Notes: a model not told the origin generated them from the letters alone. 64,000 nt of DNA from Saccharofermentans sp. (GCA_024403715.1 JAKSRJ010000002.1:53201-117200); one strand, 5' to 3'; counted from the stretch's first letter, positions 1-6,829 are shown. Program-made: numbers and translations.

Positions 1-1585
1 AATTTTCTACAAGAATTACTTTGCTTGCTATTTTCTTAATTGAATTGTATATATCTTCATATTCTACTGATGGGTTTGATACTACTATACGTACAGCACG
101 ATGACCATTAATGGAATAAGAAAAAGCATCTGCTATACTTCTAGCAAAAATACCAGAAACTACTATAGAATTTATGATTGAGTCAGAATTAATAAAAATA
201 TGACTCAATACAGTTCCAAACAATGAATTTAAACCTGTGTTTTTTAAATTTAACTCTAAGATTTTTTTGGCTTTTGACAAATCATCAACCGAATACTTAT
301 CAGTTATTTCAAAAAGTGCCGAATCATCAACAAATACACTGCATTTGTCTTTATCTATGTTTGTTCTGGTGTTTGGCAATAATGAAGAATAAATCTTACT
401 GTTAATAATATATTCATTAATGCTACTAGATAGATTATCTATACTTTTTTGAGTTGCAGAAACAACTTCATCATATTGATTATTTAGCTGGTTATATTTT
501 TCTGATAATTGCTCATATTCCTTTGAAAGGTTTGCCATTTTAGCATTAATCGTATTGATTTGATTTTGTTTTTCCGATATTGCTTTTTCGGCGGCACTTC
601 TTTCTTCTGAGTTTTGTTTGAACCATAATTCCTTTGCACAAGTTATATATTTTTCTTGTAAATCTTCACTATTAGTTAAAATTTTGGTTATAGCATCATC
701 CAAAAAGTCTTTTTCTGTTAAATGAGCTACGATAATATCTTCGTAATCTGTTAGTTTACTTTCGAATAAATCTACATCTTCATATCCAGCAACAGAAAAG
801 AATCGTTTCTGTTCATCTCGATCAGACATAGCACTCTTAATTACAGCAATAACATTCTGTACTGCATTCTTACTTAGCCCTATATTATTTGAATGTGTTT
901 TAATATACCTTGATAGATAAATAGGAAGATATTCTTCAAATCGATACAAATACAGCTCTCCATCGGCCTCCGGTAACTTATCAAAACAATAAAAATAGCG
1001 ACTATTTACTAATTCTCCATTCTCATCCCAATATTTCTGAACTAACATAGAGTCGATAATCTCATTTTTATTTATAAAAATTACACTAAGAGAATGGATT
1101 GCATGCTCAACATCTTCAATATTGCTTGATAATACATACTTATCTCCCTTTTTTCTAAAATCTGACAATCTGCATCGTACTGTACGATAAGAATCAGCAT
1201 CCTCATCTATAGCTAATAAAAAATTATTAGGTATACCTATTGGCAATGAGATTCCTGTTTTTAAATGCTGAATGACCGTGTCGTTATCTTGACTCATATT
1301 CTCAGAGTTTATGACAATTTCATAGAAATCAACATCTGAATAATAAAAACTTCTAATAGATGAGCTTGTATCACTATATTGTATAAGCTCCCAATTCCTT
1401 AGTTCTGGTTTATACGGCTTCGGTACAGAATTATTCGGTGCATATTTAATAGTTTTAGGAGTATACACATCTGGATTTATTTCAATCGGGAAGAATTGCC
1501 CTTCTTTATAATCTGCAATTCTATAAAGCTTAAGTTCCATATTTTTATTGAAGTAAGGTAAACATAGTGAAATAACTTTTTCCAT
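1..1585 (-). CDS. Unknown coiled-coil protein, 3' end cut by window edge
   Basis: The frame is open from the ATG at 1585 to the window edge, giving 528 codons with no stop. The start overlaps the upstream gene's stop by one base (TAATG), and a strong GGAGG lies just upstream, so the two genes are translationally coupled. Residues about 1-310 are a globular region I do not recognise. Residues about 315-385 are rich in Glu, Lys, Gln and Asn with heptad-like spacing, typical of a coiled coil. The part after that has alternating hydrophobic strands and ends near a KVILVEN segment. No signal peptide, membrane helix or Walker motif is visible in the part seen. Function unknown. Confidence 0.8.
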   Translation of the reverse strand, partial: MEKVISLCLPYFNKNMELKLYRIADYKEGQFFPIEINPDVYTPKTIKYAPNNSVPKPYKPELRNWELIQYSDTSSSIRSFYYSDVDFYEIVINSENMSQDNDTVIQHLKTGISLPIGIPNNFLLAIDEDADSYRTVRCRLSDFRKKGDKYVLSSNIEDVEHAIHSLSVIFINKNEIIDSMLVQKYWDENGELVNSRYFYCFDKLPEADGELYLYRFEEYLPIYLSRYIKTHSNNIGLSKNAVQNVIAVIKSAMSDRDEQKRFFSVAGYEDVDLFESKLTDYEDIIVAHLTEKDFLDDAITKILTNSEDLQEKYITCAKELWFKQNSEERSAAEKAISEKQNQINTINAKMANLSKEYEQLSEKYNQLNNQYDEVVSATQKSIDNLSSSINEYIINSKIYSSLLPNTRTNIDKDKCSVFVDDSALFEITDKYSVDDLSKAKKILELNLKNTGLNSLFGTVLSHIFINSDSIINSIVVSGIFARSIADAFSYSINGHRAVRIVVSNPSVEYEDIYNSIKKIASKVILVEN

Positions 1586-3153
1586 TATTTTTTTCCTCCT
1601 AAATATTCATATAGTATTCTCATTACATTTACAGGCACGGAGCCAGATTTTTTGTAATGCTCTAATTCACGCTTAGTTTCAGGTAATTCTTTATATTTTT
1701 GATACAAATGTAAAAATGTATTGTCAATCGGTACAATCATTCCATCAACGCCCCTCAACTTAGCTGCTAACAGTTGGTCTCTTTGTTGAATTTCCGATTC
1801 TTTCTTTTCCGCTTCAAATATATGATTTAGTAATTCAATTCCATGTCTGGTCAATGCAATTAACGAATCGTTATTGTTAACTCCATCAATTCTTAATTCA
1901 GCTTGCTTATTAAGAGCGTATTCAATACATACACCATTATTTTTAATATGGAATACCTGACAAGGAGTATTACCTCTTATGGCGATTGACATATTATTGA
2001 TTCGTTTAATTGCAAAATTCTGAATTGGATTCCCACTTGTATCAAGAATACTAATCACATTCATTCCAGAAAATAAATCAACTTGCTGTCTTTGGATGAA
2101 CTGAATATTTCCATTAAATGTTTTGTCTACAGAAATCGGTATACTGTTCTCAGAAAACGATAAACATAGTATGGGTGGCTGAGTTTTAGTAATTTCTAAC
2201 TTTTGGTAATTTTTATCCGAATATTTATAAACATTAGGATTTTCATTAGGGCTATCTACCAAGAACAACCCACTATACGTATTATATGGATATATCAAAT
2301 AATTATCATCTGAAATGCAAGGTGGCCAAATAGGTAACAATTCTGATTCACCTAGTAACAAGTTGAGATGATAATAATCCAATAGATAATCCGCTAAAGA
2401 TTGAAACCGTCTATCATTGGCGTATGTTTTCTTAAATTCAACTATATATACATCTAAAGATTGCAAGCCTATTTTAAGTGATCCTATCTTTTTAATTTCC
2501 ATGCAATCTCGAAAATTATAAAAACCTAAAATACTTCCGACGTAATAATACTGAGTATTAGTAGTGAGAGTACCTAATATTCTTATTTTTCTAGAAAATT
2601 GCTCACCAACTTTAAAAAAAGATCCATTGAAAAATGCGTCACTATATTTAGTCCAGCGATTTTGAATATCAGTAGGAACGTTATGATATTCAATCTCATA
2701 TTTTCCTTCAGAACTTGGCATGCAATCCAATGCAACTTTAGTAATATGTTCCGGATTAAAACGTTCTTCTGTTATGTATATTTTCGCGTTGCGTATGTTC
2801 CTGCTGATAATCTCTATATACCCTCCGCTTTTTGAAGCATTTTTTATTAATAGTTCAGGAAGAGGGTGAAATCCCATGTAAAGTCGAAAAATACTATCTA
2901 TATCCTGAGTTAAATAAAGCGGCAAACCCATTTTTTCATATGAAGATTTAGTAGGACTATCTACACGCTTATCACATTCTATACTTTGAGGGGTTTTGTT
3001 TTTATGTCTAAAGAAACCTCTAATATCTAATGCCACACTTTCCATGCATTCAGGACAAAAAAATCGACGAGTATTTGCAGCAATACTCGTTCCTTCCCAG
3101 GCTTCAACCTCTATTTGTTTACCAATTGCATAATTGTCAATTGCTTTTTTCAA
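1585..3153 (-). CDS. Unknown protein with N-terminal Cys/His zinc-type motif
   Basis: About 522 residues. The chosen start is a TTG at 3153, five bases after a GAGGG; another in-frame TTG lies at 3165, and no ATG fits. Numbered from 3165, residues 37-64 contain FFCPEC, then FFRHK and a further Cys (C37, C40, H54, C64), a layout like the N-terminal zinc-type module of CoiA-like proteins. The rest looks like a beta-rich region with no family I can name; the C-terminus is helical and charged. It is the first gene of a coupled pair (TAATG junction). Such unnamed pairs often sit in defence islands, but nothing here proves a function. Confidence 0.75.
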   Translation of the reverse strand: MKKAIDNYAIGKQIEVEAWEGTSIAANTRRFFCPECMESVALDIRGFFRHKNKTPQSIECDKRVDSPTKSSYEKMGLPLYLTQDIDSIFRLYMGFHPLPELLIKNASKSGGYIEIISRNIRNAKIYITEERFNPEHITKVALDCMPSSEGKYEIEYHNVPTDIQNRWTKYSDAFFNGSFFKVGEQFSRKIRILGTLTTNTQYYYVGSILGFYNFRDCMEIKKIGSLKIGLQSLDVYIVEFKKTYANDRRFQSLADYLLDYYHLNLLLGESELLPIWPPCISDDNYLIYPYNTYSGLFLVDSPNENPNVYKYSDKNYQKLEITKTQPPILCLSFSENSIPISVDKTFNGNIQFIQRQQVDLFSGMNVISILDTSGNPIQNFAIKRINNMSIAIRGNTPCQVFHIKNNGVCIEYALNKQAELRIDGVNNNDSLIALTRHGIELLNHIFEAEKKESEIQQRDQLLAAKLRGVDGMIVPIDNTFLHLYQKYKELPETKRELEHYKKSGSVPVNVMRILYEYLGGKK

Positions 3154-3483
3154 AATAACCCTCAAAGCATAGAATATTACAATTCAAAACCTGTAGATAT
3201 TTTATCATTTTTTATTTATCACGATTGTTCAGGTATATTAATAACTTATTAATAATCGCATCTCATAGTAAAGCTTATTATGTTATTGAAACGCCTTAAC
3301 TACATTTCATTCTAATATATTGACGATTGAATACCTTTTACTTATGACTCCATATTATGAGACCACTGAAATGCCTGCAAATACTGAATTTCAAAACCGG
3401 TCTCAAAACTTATCAATTATGATAAGTTAAAGCATCGGGAATAAGTAAAAATCTTATTAACTTACTGACAGATTATTCCAAAA
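3154..3483. other. Intergenic region, no gene seen
   Basis: About 330 bases of AT-rich sequence with no ORF carrying a ribosome binding site. The only structure I see is the hairpin at 3407-3428, annotated separately. It should hold the promoter of the two-gene operon to its left, but no clear -35/-10 pair stands out. Confidence 0.5.
3402..3428 (-). terminator. Hairpin after hicB
   Basis: A perfect 9-bp stem (AACTTATCA / TGATAAGTT, 4-base loop) lies about 55 bases downstream of the hicB stop on the minus strand and is followed by a short T run in that direction. It is AT-rich, so a weak terminator is the best guess; a protein-binding palindrome is possible. Confidence 0.4.
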
Positions 3484-3705
3484 TCAGTTACTATCAGGCT
3501 CACTAATACAAACGCCTGCTGCTATCGCCCTTTCGAGCCAAGCTTGCTTTGCCTCCTGCGCATTGGCATAAGCTTCTTCGATGGTATCACCTATTGATAT
3601 ACAACCGGGCAGATCAGGAAACGACACCAAAAATCCACGTCCATTAGAGCCTGGTCTAAAAAGCATAGGATATGGTAGTTCCATATATTCATCTAACGAC
3701 TTCAT
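3484..3705 (-). CDS. hicB: HicB-like antitoxin, orphan
   Basis: 73 residues with the HicB fold signature: an N-terminal strand, then GRGFLVSFPDLPGC, a turn with GDTIEEAYANAQEAK and a helix ending the domain. HicB proteins neutralise the HicA mRNA interferase and often repress their own operon. This copy lacks a C-terminal HTH or RHH domain, so it is the short form. The start has GGAGG-like AGGTTC upstream. No HicA-sized ORF with the double-stranded RNA-binding fold is visible on either side, so it is an orphan antitoxin or a stand-alone HicB-fold protein. Confidence 0.8.
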   Translation of the reverse strand: MKSLDEYMELPYPMLFRPGSNGRGFLVSFPDLPGCISIGDTIEEAYANAQEAKQAWLERAIAAGVCISEPDSN

Positions 3706-3927
3706 AAGAACCTCCGATTATTAAGCGCTAATATCGAAATCGCTGATTTAATCATATCACCTAACCATGGCTGATTCATAATAAGCAAATCATTTTTAGC
3801 TATATTTTCTTTAGCGTATATACAAGAATCATTATCGGACTAATTATTATTAGAAACAAAGCATAAAGCAACCATTCAATTTTCTGCGCATATATCTACC
3901 TCGTCAATCAACACCACTCGATAATCT

Positions 3928-4023
3928 TCATTTATAAACCTTCGTTAAATCGAATAACGTCTTAACAACAACATAAATAACTCCTGCGAGCATTAATAGA
4001 ATAAATCTTATAATCTTCTTCAT
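3928..4023 (-). CDS. Small single-span membrane protein (31 aa)
   Basis: ATG at 4023 follows GGAGG with a good gap. The peptide starts MKKIIRFILLMLAGVIYVVV and ends with a polar tail containing DLTKVYK, so one membrane helix with a short basic N-terminus is expected. It does not carry the leader seen at the neighbouring microORFs. Function unknown. It is one of several tiny membrane ORFs in this gene-poor stretch. Confidence 0.55.
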   Translation of the reverse strand: MKKIIRFILLMLAGVIYVVVKTLFDLTKVYK

Positions 4024-4218
4024 TTTGCTTACCTCCTTGCTTGTTACCCCAATTATCCACCCAACCTATGTACTATAATTCGGACCATTTAAATGACGCA
4101 GACATCCTTGAATGAAAAACTAAAGTTGGTTTTTTCAAAACTTTACTCGTGCAAACTGTACTTTTACTTGTGCAAACCGTTCTTTTGCCTTTGCTGGTAG
4201 TTACGATGTAGGTCGATA

Positions 4219-4290
4219 GGAAGTGCCTTTGCTATGAGTTCCGCAGATGGCTCTGCCATCGAGGACTGTCTGAAATAGCAAAGCACTTTC
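4219..4290. repeat. Nested-hairpin element, copy 1
   Basis: Three nested stems can be drawn: an outer stem (CTTTGCTAT / ATAGCAAAG, extended by partial GAAGTGC / GCACTTTC pairing), a middle stem (AGT-T-CC / GGACT) and an inner hairpin (GATGGC-TCT-GCCATC). Copy 2 at 5805-5883 has the same plan with paired changes. It ends about 10 bases before the leader of the 18-residue microORF. It could be a small structured RNA, a cruciform-forming DNA site or the relic of a miniature mobile element. Confidence 0.65.
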
Positions 4291-4300
4291 TATTATGCAA

Positions 4301-4363
4301 CAGTTCTGCAACGGTCACTTTTCTATACTTAGCTCATAAACAAAAACAAACAAACGAAAGGAG
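4301..4363 (+). promoter_or_regulatory. Conserved microORF leader, copy 1
   Basis: Contains GTTCTGCAACGGTCAC, then CTATACTTAGCTCAT, then an A/C-rich stretch ending AAAGGAG. TATACT is a plausible -10 box; no good -35 stands out 17 bases upstream. Near-identical sequence precedes microORFs near 4681, 5333, 5956, 6830, 38697, 40940 and 59005. Confidence 0.75.
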
Positions 4364-4373
4364 ATGACGAAAT

Positions 4374-4430
4374 ATGTACCCAGATGGATTTATAGCTTGG
4401 ATTTTTGACATTCTTGACCTTGAAGAATAA
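4374..4430 (+). CDS. MicroORF, 18 aa
   Basis: Encodes MYPDGFIAWIFDILDLEE, an acidic amphipathic peptide without a signal sequence or long membrane span. The ATG lies 10 bases after GGAG, the same gap as in the sibling ORF at 4681; an ATG at 4363 would overlap the GGAG itself and is less likely. The ORF has the conserved leader upstream and a terminator directly downstream, so it is a complete transcription unit. No family recognised; the expression cassette is the evidence that it is real. Confidence 0.6.
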   Translation: MYPDGFIAWIFDILDLEE

Positions 4431-4456
4431 TAAATTGAAATAAAAAATGATTGTAC

Positions 4457-4491
4457 AGGGAGCTATCACATCACAGTGATGGCTCCTTTTT
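4457..4491 (+). terminator. Rho-independent terminator of 18-aa microORF
   Basis: Stem GGAGC(T)ATCAC / GTGATGGCTCC with a short loop, followed by TTTTT. It lies 26 bases after the microORF stop. Confidence 0.8.
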
Positions 4492-4603
4492 CTTTGTCTG
4501 GAATCGCCTGTGTGAATAGTAACGGTTCAAACATGCATTTTTCGGGTTAATCCTTCTTGTATAGTCCAAATACAGACTTATCCCAAACTTTTTGTTAGTG
4601 AGC

Positions 4604-4670
4604 AACAGTTCTGCAACGGTCACTTTTCTATACTTAGCTCATAAACAAAAAACAAACGAAACGAAAGGAG
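4604..4670 (+). promoter_or_regulatory. Conserved microORF leader, copy 2
   Basis: CAACAGTTCTGCAACGGTCA, then CTATACTTAGCTCAT, then ACAAACGAAACGAAAGGAG. The first 45 bases match copy 1 at nearly every position although the ORFs behind them differ completely. Confidence 0.75.
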
Positions 4671-4680
4671 AACAAAAAAC

Positions 4681-4767
4681 ATGATTACAGCAACACTTAT
4701 CGTATTTGGAATTCTAACTGTTCCAACTGGAATCGGTGTAGGAGTTACACTCCTCACAATGGACTAA
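4681..4767 (+). CDS. MicroORF, 28 aa membrane peptide
   Basis: ATG 10 bases after GGAG. The peptide begins MITATLIVFGILTVPTGIG and ends LLTMD: nearly all hydrophobic, one membrane helix with a Pro/Gly kink and an acidic end. No basic N-terminus, so not a classical signal peptide. It is followed without a terminator by the ORF at 4832, which has its own ribosome binding site, so the two form a bicistronic unit. A 25-base linker (CAACTT-TCTCAAA-ATAAGGTT) follows both ORFs. Confidence 0.6.
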   Translation: MITATLIVFGILTVPTGIGVGVTLLTMD

Positions 4768-4776
4768 TAACAAAAT

Positions 4777-4801
4777 CAACTTGTCTCAAAAAAATAAGGT
4801 T
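4777..4801 (+). repeat. Linker repeat after microORF, copy 1
   Basis: CAACTTGTCTC then A-run then ATAAGGTT. The same block follows the next microORF at 4923-4948, which suggests that the two ORF cassettes arose by tandem duplication. Confidence 0.55.
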
Positions 4802-4831
4802 AAAAAAAATAAACGAAAGGAGAACAAAACA

Positions 4832-4912
4832 ATGGATTGGTTTTATGATTTACTTCCAGATTGCTTTAAGCCAAATTACTGTATCCCACACTTACCTGTA
4901 ATTATTGCTTAA
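4832..4912 (+). CDS. MicroORF, 26 aa with two Cys
   Basis: ATG nine bases after AAAGGAG. The peptide starts MDWFYDLLPDCFKPNYC and ends PHLPVIIA, with two Cys six residues apart, several aromatics and Pro. It is not obviously membrane-spanning. It is the second ORF of a two-ORF unit and lacks its own GTTCTGCAAC/TATACTT block, having only the ACGAAAGGAGAACAAA part. A terminator follows. A Cys-containing short peptide could be secreted or cyclised, but no export or maturation gene is adjacent. Confidence 0.6.
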   Translation: MDWFYDLLPDCFKPNYCIPHLPVIIA

Positions 4913-4922
4913 GTAACAAAGA

Positions 4923-4948
4923 CAACTTATCTCAAATTAAATAAGGTT
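4923..4948 (+). repeat. Linker repeat after microORF, copy 2
   Basis: CAACTTATCTC then AAATTAA then ATAAGGTT, matching 4777-4801 except in the A-rich middle. Confidence 0.55.
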
Positions 4949-4954
4949 TTACAT

Positions 4955-4985
4955 AGGACTGCACTAGCAGTCCTTATTATTTTTA
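4955..4985 (+). terminator. Terminator of two-microORF unit
   Basis: AGGACTGC-ACTA-GCAGTCCT followed by a T-rich tract. The stem closely matches those of the terminators at 6971 and 10026. Confidence 0.85.
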
Positions 4986-5041
4986 CAGCGAATTTTTCAT
5001 CCAATTAACACTCAAGAAACACTAATTAAACACAGTTCTTA

Positions 5042-5073
5042 GACATATAAAAAGCTCGGATTACTCCGAGCTT
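5042..5073 (-). terminator. Terminator of small minus-strand ORF
   Basis: AAGCTCGGA / TCCGAGCTT stem; read on the minus strand it is followed by TTTTTATAT. It lies about 50 bases after the stop of the ORF at 5123-5218. Confidence 0.75.
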
Positions 5074-5122
5074 CCGATCATAAATTAAACTAACGCTTTA
5101 GCTTAATCCTCAACACAAGACT

Positions 5123-5218
5123 TTACTTGTTTTTGTTCTTACGCTTAAGGCTTACCATATAGATAATAAATGCTACAGAAGCAATTAAGAGCAGAACCTC
5201 AAATCCTTCATAACCCAT
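5123..5218 (-). CDS. 31-aa membrane peptide, possible holin-like toxin
   Basis: ATG at 5218 after a GGGGGG ribosome binding site. Sequence starts MGYEGFEVLLLIASVAFII and ends SLKRKNKNK: an acidic N-terminus with a Tyr-Glu pair, one membrane helix and a Lys-rich tail. This is the layout of the small putative holin-like toxins of Firmicutes (Hol_Tox type, N-terminus like TYEALSLM). Those are the toxins of type I systems, normally silenced by an antisense RNA; none can be shown here. A KdpF-like regulatory peptide is the alternative. Confidence 0.5.
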   Translation of the reverse strand: MGYEGFEVLLLIASVAFIIYMVSLKRKNKNK

Positions 5219-5269
5219 AGTATGTCCCCCCACATATTGTTATAGCTACAATTATATATCATCAGCCAG

Positions 5270-5325
5270 AACAACGGTTCTGTAACAATCACTTTTCTAT
5301 ACGTAGCACATAACAAAAGAAAGGA
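5270..5325 (+). promoter_or_regulatory. Conserved microORF leader, divergent copy
   Basis: ACAACGGTTCTGTAAC, CACTTTTCTATAC, then CATAACAAAAGAAAGGA. More diverged than the other copies (GTAGCACAT instead of TTAGCTCAT). Confidence 0.65.
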
Positions 5326-5332
5326 TATCAAA

Positions 5333-5458
5333 ATGTTATTTTGGGGATTTGTAGGAATCTGTGTTGCAACACCATTTGTTATATTTTTCTCTTTTATAAT
5401 TACAATCGTTAAATTCAATACTCGGTATCGATTGTATCTACACCGCACTTCTTCATAA
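5333..5458 (+). CDS. MicroORF, 41 aa membrane peptide
   Basis: ATG eight bases after AAAGGA. The peptide starts MLFWGFVGICVATPFVIFF, forms one long membrane helix, and ends with a basic tail containing TRYRLYLHR. Its last 44 bases run antisense to the end of the gene at 5415-5630, so the two mRNAs overlap tail to tail. The basic tail may exist only because the frame reads through the opposite gene; an earlier form may have been shorter. Confidence 0.5.
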   Translation: MLFWGFVGICVATPFVIFFSFIITIVKFNTRYRLYLHRTSS

Positions 5459-5630
5459 AGGCTCGAAGATCGCCATCATTTCTGATAGCAACTACTTCTC
5501 TATACTTACCTGTCTTAATATTCTTAAAACCAGCAGTCTTCTCTCCAGTACAAATACTGGACTTAACTATCGGCTTCTCAATCTCAGGATCAAACTTAGT
5601 AGCTGCTTCTGGCTTTTTAAACCATCCCAT
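5415..5630 (-). CDS. Conserved small cytosolic protein (71 aa)
   Basis: Start at 5630 (MGWFKKPEAATKFDPE), seven bases after GTGGAG; an upstream in-frame GTG would add MRKWRRH but lies inside that ribosome binding site. The protein has a Lys/Pro-rich start, a SSICTGEKTAGFKN block and ends with a Val/Arg-rich strand and a helix. I believe similar 70-residue proteins with an ICTGE-AGF core are widespread in clostridia and of unknown role; I cannot name the family. It converges on the 41-aa microORF. Confidence 0.75.
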   Translation of the reverse strand: MGWFKKPEAATKFDPEIEKPIVKSSICTGEKTAGFKNIKTGKYREVVAIRNDGDLRAFMKKCGVDTIDTEY

Positions 5631-5708
5631 ATGTCGTCTCCACTTCCTCACAAGCGATTAACTTAATCATACTACCAAATAATAGATGGTGATATGAGAT
5701 TCCATCGC

Positions 5709-5804
5709 TGGTAATTACGCAGTATGAGTTGCACAATTCTTTGCTGGTAGTTACGCAGTATGAGTTGCAAATGGCATGTTCGAAGTCATACGCAGGAGTA
5801 TGGA
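5709..5804 (+). repeat. Short direct repeats upstream of nested hairpin
   Basis: GCTGGTARTTACGCAGTATG and the following AGTTGCA occur at 5706 and 5743, and the first half again at 5819 inside the nested hairpin. This looks like local slippage or duplication of the left arm of the hairpin element. Units are unequal and there are no spacers of constant length, so it is not a CRISPR. Confidence 0.6.
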
Positions 5805-5883
5805 GTTGCACAATACTTTGCTGGTAGTTACGCAGATGGCGCAGCCATCGAGTACTGTTCGTACCAGCAAAGAATTGTGCAAC
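5805..5883. repeat. Nested-hairpin element, copy 2
   Basis: Outer arms of about 21 bases (TTGCACAAT-CTTTGCTGGTA against its complement, one mismatch), middle stem AGT-T-AC / GTACT, inner stem GATGGC-GCA-GCCATC. Compared with copy 1 (4219-4290), the outer stem changes from AT/AT to GGTA/TACC and the middle stem from CC/GG to AC/GT, each keeping pairing. It abuts the leader at 5884. Confidence 0.7.
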
Positions 5884-5946
5884 GATATTGCAACGCTAGC
5901 TTTTCTATACTTAGCTCATAACAAAAAACAAACGAAACGAAAGGAG
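5884..5946 (+). promoter_or_regulatory. Conserved microORF leader, copy after nested hairpin
   Basis: ATATTGCAACGCTAGC, TTTTCTATACTTAGCTCAT, then ACAAACGAAACGAAAGGAG. TTGCAAC replaces the CTGCAAC of the other copies. Confidence 0.7.
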
Positions 5947-5955
5947 AACATAACA

Positions 5956-6018
5956 ATGGATTTTTTAACAACTATTGCAAACCCATTTACATCTATCATT
6001 TATTTCTTTTGTAAATAA
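5956..6018 (+). CDS. MicroORF, 20 aa
   Basis: Encodes MDFLTTIANPFTSIIYFFCK. ATG nine bases after GGAG. Mostly hydrophobic with a single Cys next to the C-terminal Lys; too short for a normal membrane span. The frame stays open upstream to 5776, but that part is the hairpin element and leader, so the short form is the right gene. Leader in front, perfect terminator 16 bases behind. Function unknown. Confidence 0.6.
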   Translation: MDFLTTIANPFTSIIYFFCK

Positions 6019-6033
6019 TATGGTAACAAGATG

Positions 6034-6063
6034 AAAAACCTCGATTTAGAATCGAGGTTTTTT
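6034..6063 (+). terminator. Terminator of 20-aa microORF
   Basis: AAAACCTCGATT-TAG-AATCGAGGTTTTTT. Perfect stem with T tract; it can also serve the convergent gene at 6090 because the A run gives T residues on the other strand. Confidence 0.9.
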
Positions 6064-6089
6064 ACAGCCATTTTTTATCATTTAAAAAT

Positions 6090-6587
6090 TCAAGAAGCAA
6101 CGCTTTTCTTCGAAGCTGCAATTTTTCTAAAATTCTTACTGGTATATAGTGCACCAACAATTGTCATACCAAATGTAATTCCAGCTCCTATTCCCTTCAA
6201 GAAATCAAATAAATGTCCTGATAAATCTGCAAATTCCAAAAACAGAGAAATTGCTCCTGTGATTGCGGCTACAATAAACATTACATGATAAATCTTTCTC
6301 ATACGCTCATTGTTCTCGTTTGTGTAATCTGAAGCTAAAATAGCTGTCTCCTTGATTTCTGGTCTCATTGTTTCTGTCTTCCTTTCACCATTTAATAGTT
6401 CACGAAGGTCGACCTCATATAAATCAGCAATCTGAATTAGAACTTCAATATCTGGCATATTGTTGCCTGTTTCCCATCTTGATACTGTTCTTCGGCTAAC
6501 AAACATCTTTTCTGCCAATTCTTCCTGCGTAAGGTTATGCTCCTTGCGAAGGTTTTTCATAAAGCTCCCAATTTTTTCCTGATCCAT
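6090..6587 (-). CDS. XRE-family regulator with membrane domain
   Basis: 165 residues from the ATG at 6587, which follows CAGGAGG; an upstream GTG-type start at 6608 is less likely. Residues 1-65 are a Cro/CI-type HTH (LTQEELAEKMFVSRRTVSRW, then ADLYEVDLRELL). A linker leads to two hydrophobic segments at about 100-120 and 125-150, so the HTH is probably tethered to the membrane, with a basic C-terminus. Proteins of this plan are common in clostridia; the ligand is unknown. It could control the adjacent microORFs, but that is inference from position only. Confidence 0.85.
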   Translation of the reverse strand: MDQEKIGSFMKNLRKEHNLTQEELAEKMFVSRRTVSRWETGNNMPDIEVLIQIADLYEVDLRELLNGERKTETMRPEIKETAILASDYTNENNERMRKIYHVMFIVAAITGAISLFLEFADLSGHLFDFLKGIGAGITFGMTIVGALYTSKNFRKIAASKKSVAS

Positions 6588-6767
6588 TGTCGTTTCCTCC
6601 TGACACACTCATCTTAGCCAAACCACATCAGCAACAACAGGACACAAAACGAGCAAATGCCCTAAAATCGCTAATGTGACAGCGCATGTCTCATGGCAAA
6701 ATTCAGAGACAACCAAAGTCTACACAAGGATTTTAGCATATTGGTAATAGGTGCTGTCATCGGGCCA
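6588..6767. other. Intergenic region, no gene seen
   Basis: Divergent spacer between the XRE gene and the next microORF leader. CATCAGCAACAACAGG and TGTGACAGC are visible but no clear dyad or ORF. Confidence 0.4.
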
Positions 6768-6821
6768 TCAGTTCTACAACACTCACTTTTCTATACTTAC
6801 CTCATAACAAAAACAAAGGAG
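6768..6821 (+). promoter_or_regulatory. Conserved microORF leader, copy near 6.8 kb
   Basis: TCAGTTCTACAACACTCAC, TTTTCTATACTTACCTCAT, AACAAAAACAAAGGAG. Confidence 0.75.
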
Positions 6822-6829
6822 AAAACAAA

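Noticed and set aside
223..405. Plus-strand 60-codon frame
   Set aside because: Lies antisense within the long minus-strand gene 1-1585 and has no ribosome binding site.
3484..3927. HicA toxin gene beside hicB
   Set aside because: No ORF with HicA size and the conserved His was found on either strand nearby.
4301..4340. ECF-sigma or LytTR site in the microORF leader
   Set aside because: TGCAAC resembles some ECF -35 boxes and ACAGTT a LytTR half-site, but no matching ECF -10 box or second LytTR repeat at the right distance is present.
5617..5811. 64-codon minus-strand frame
   Set aside because: Its repeated CNSYCVTTSKELCNSYC-like sequence is just translation of the DNA repeats.
5700..5890. 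CRISPR-like array from repeated GCTGGTA...TACGCAG units
   Set aside because: Repeats are unequal, spacing is not constant and there are no cas genes; better explained by duplication of a hairpin arm.
5776..6018. 80-codon version of the 20-aa microORF
   Set aside because: The added N-terminal part is the nested-hairpin element and the leader; the short start has the ribosome binding site.
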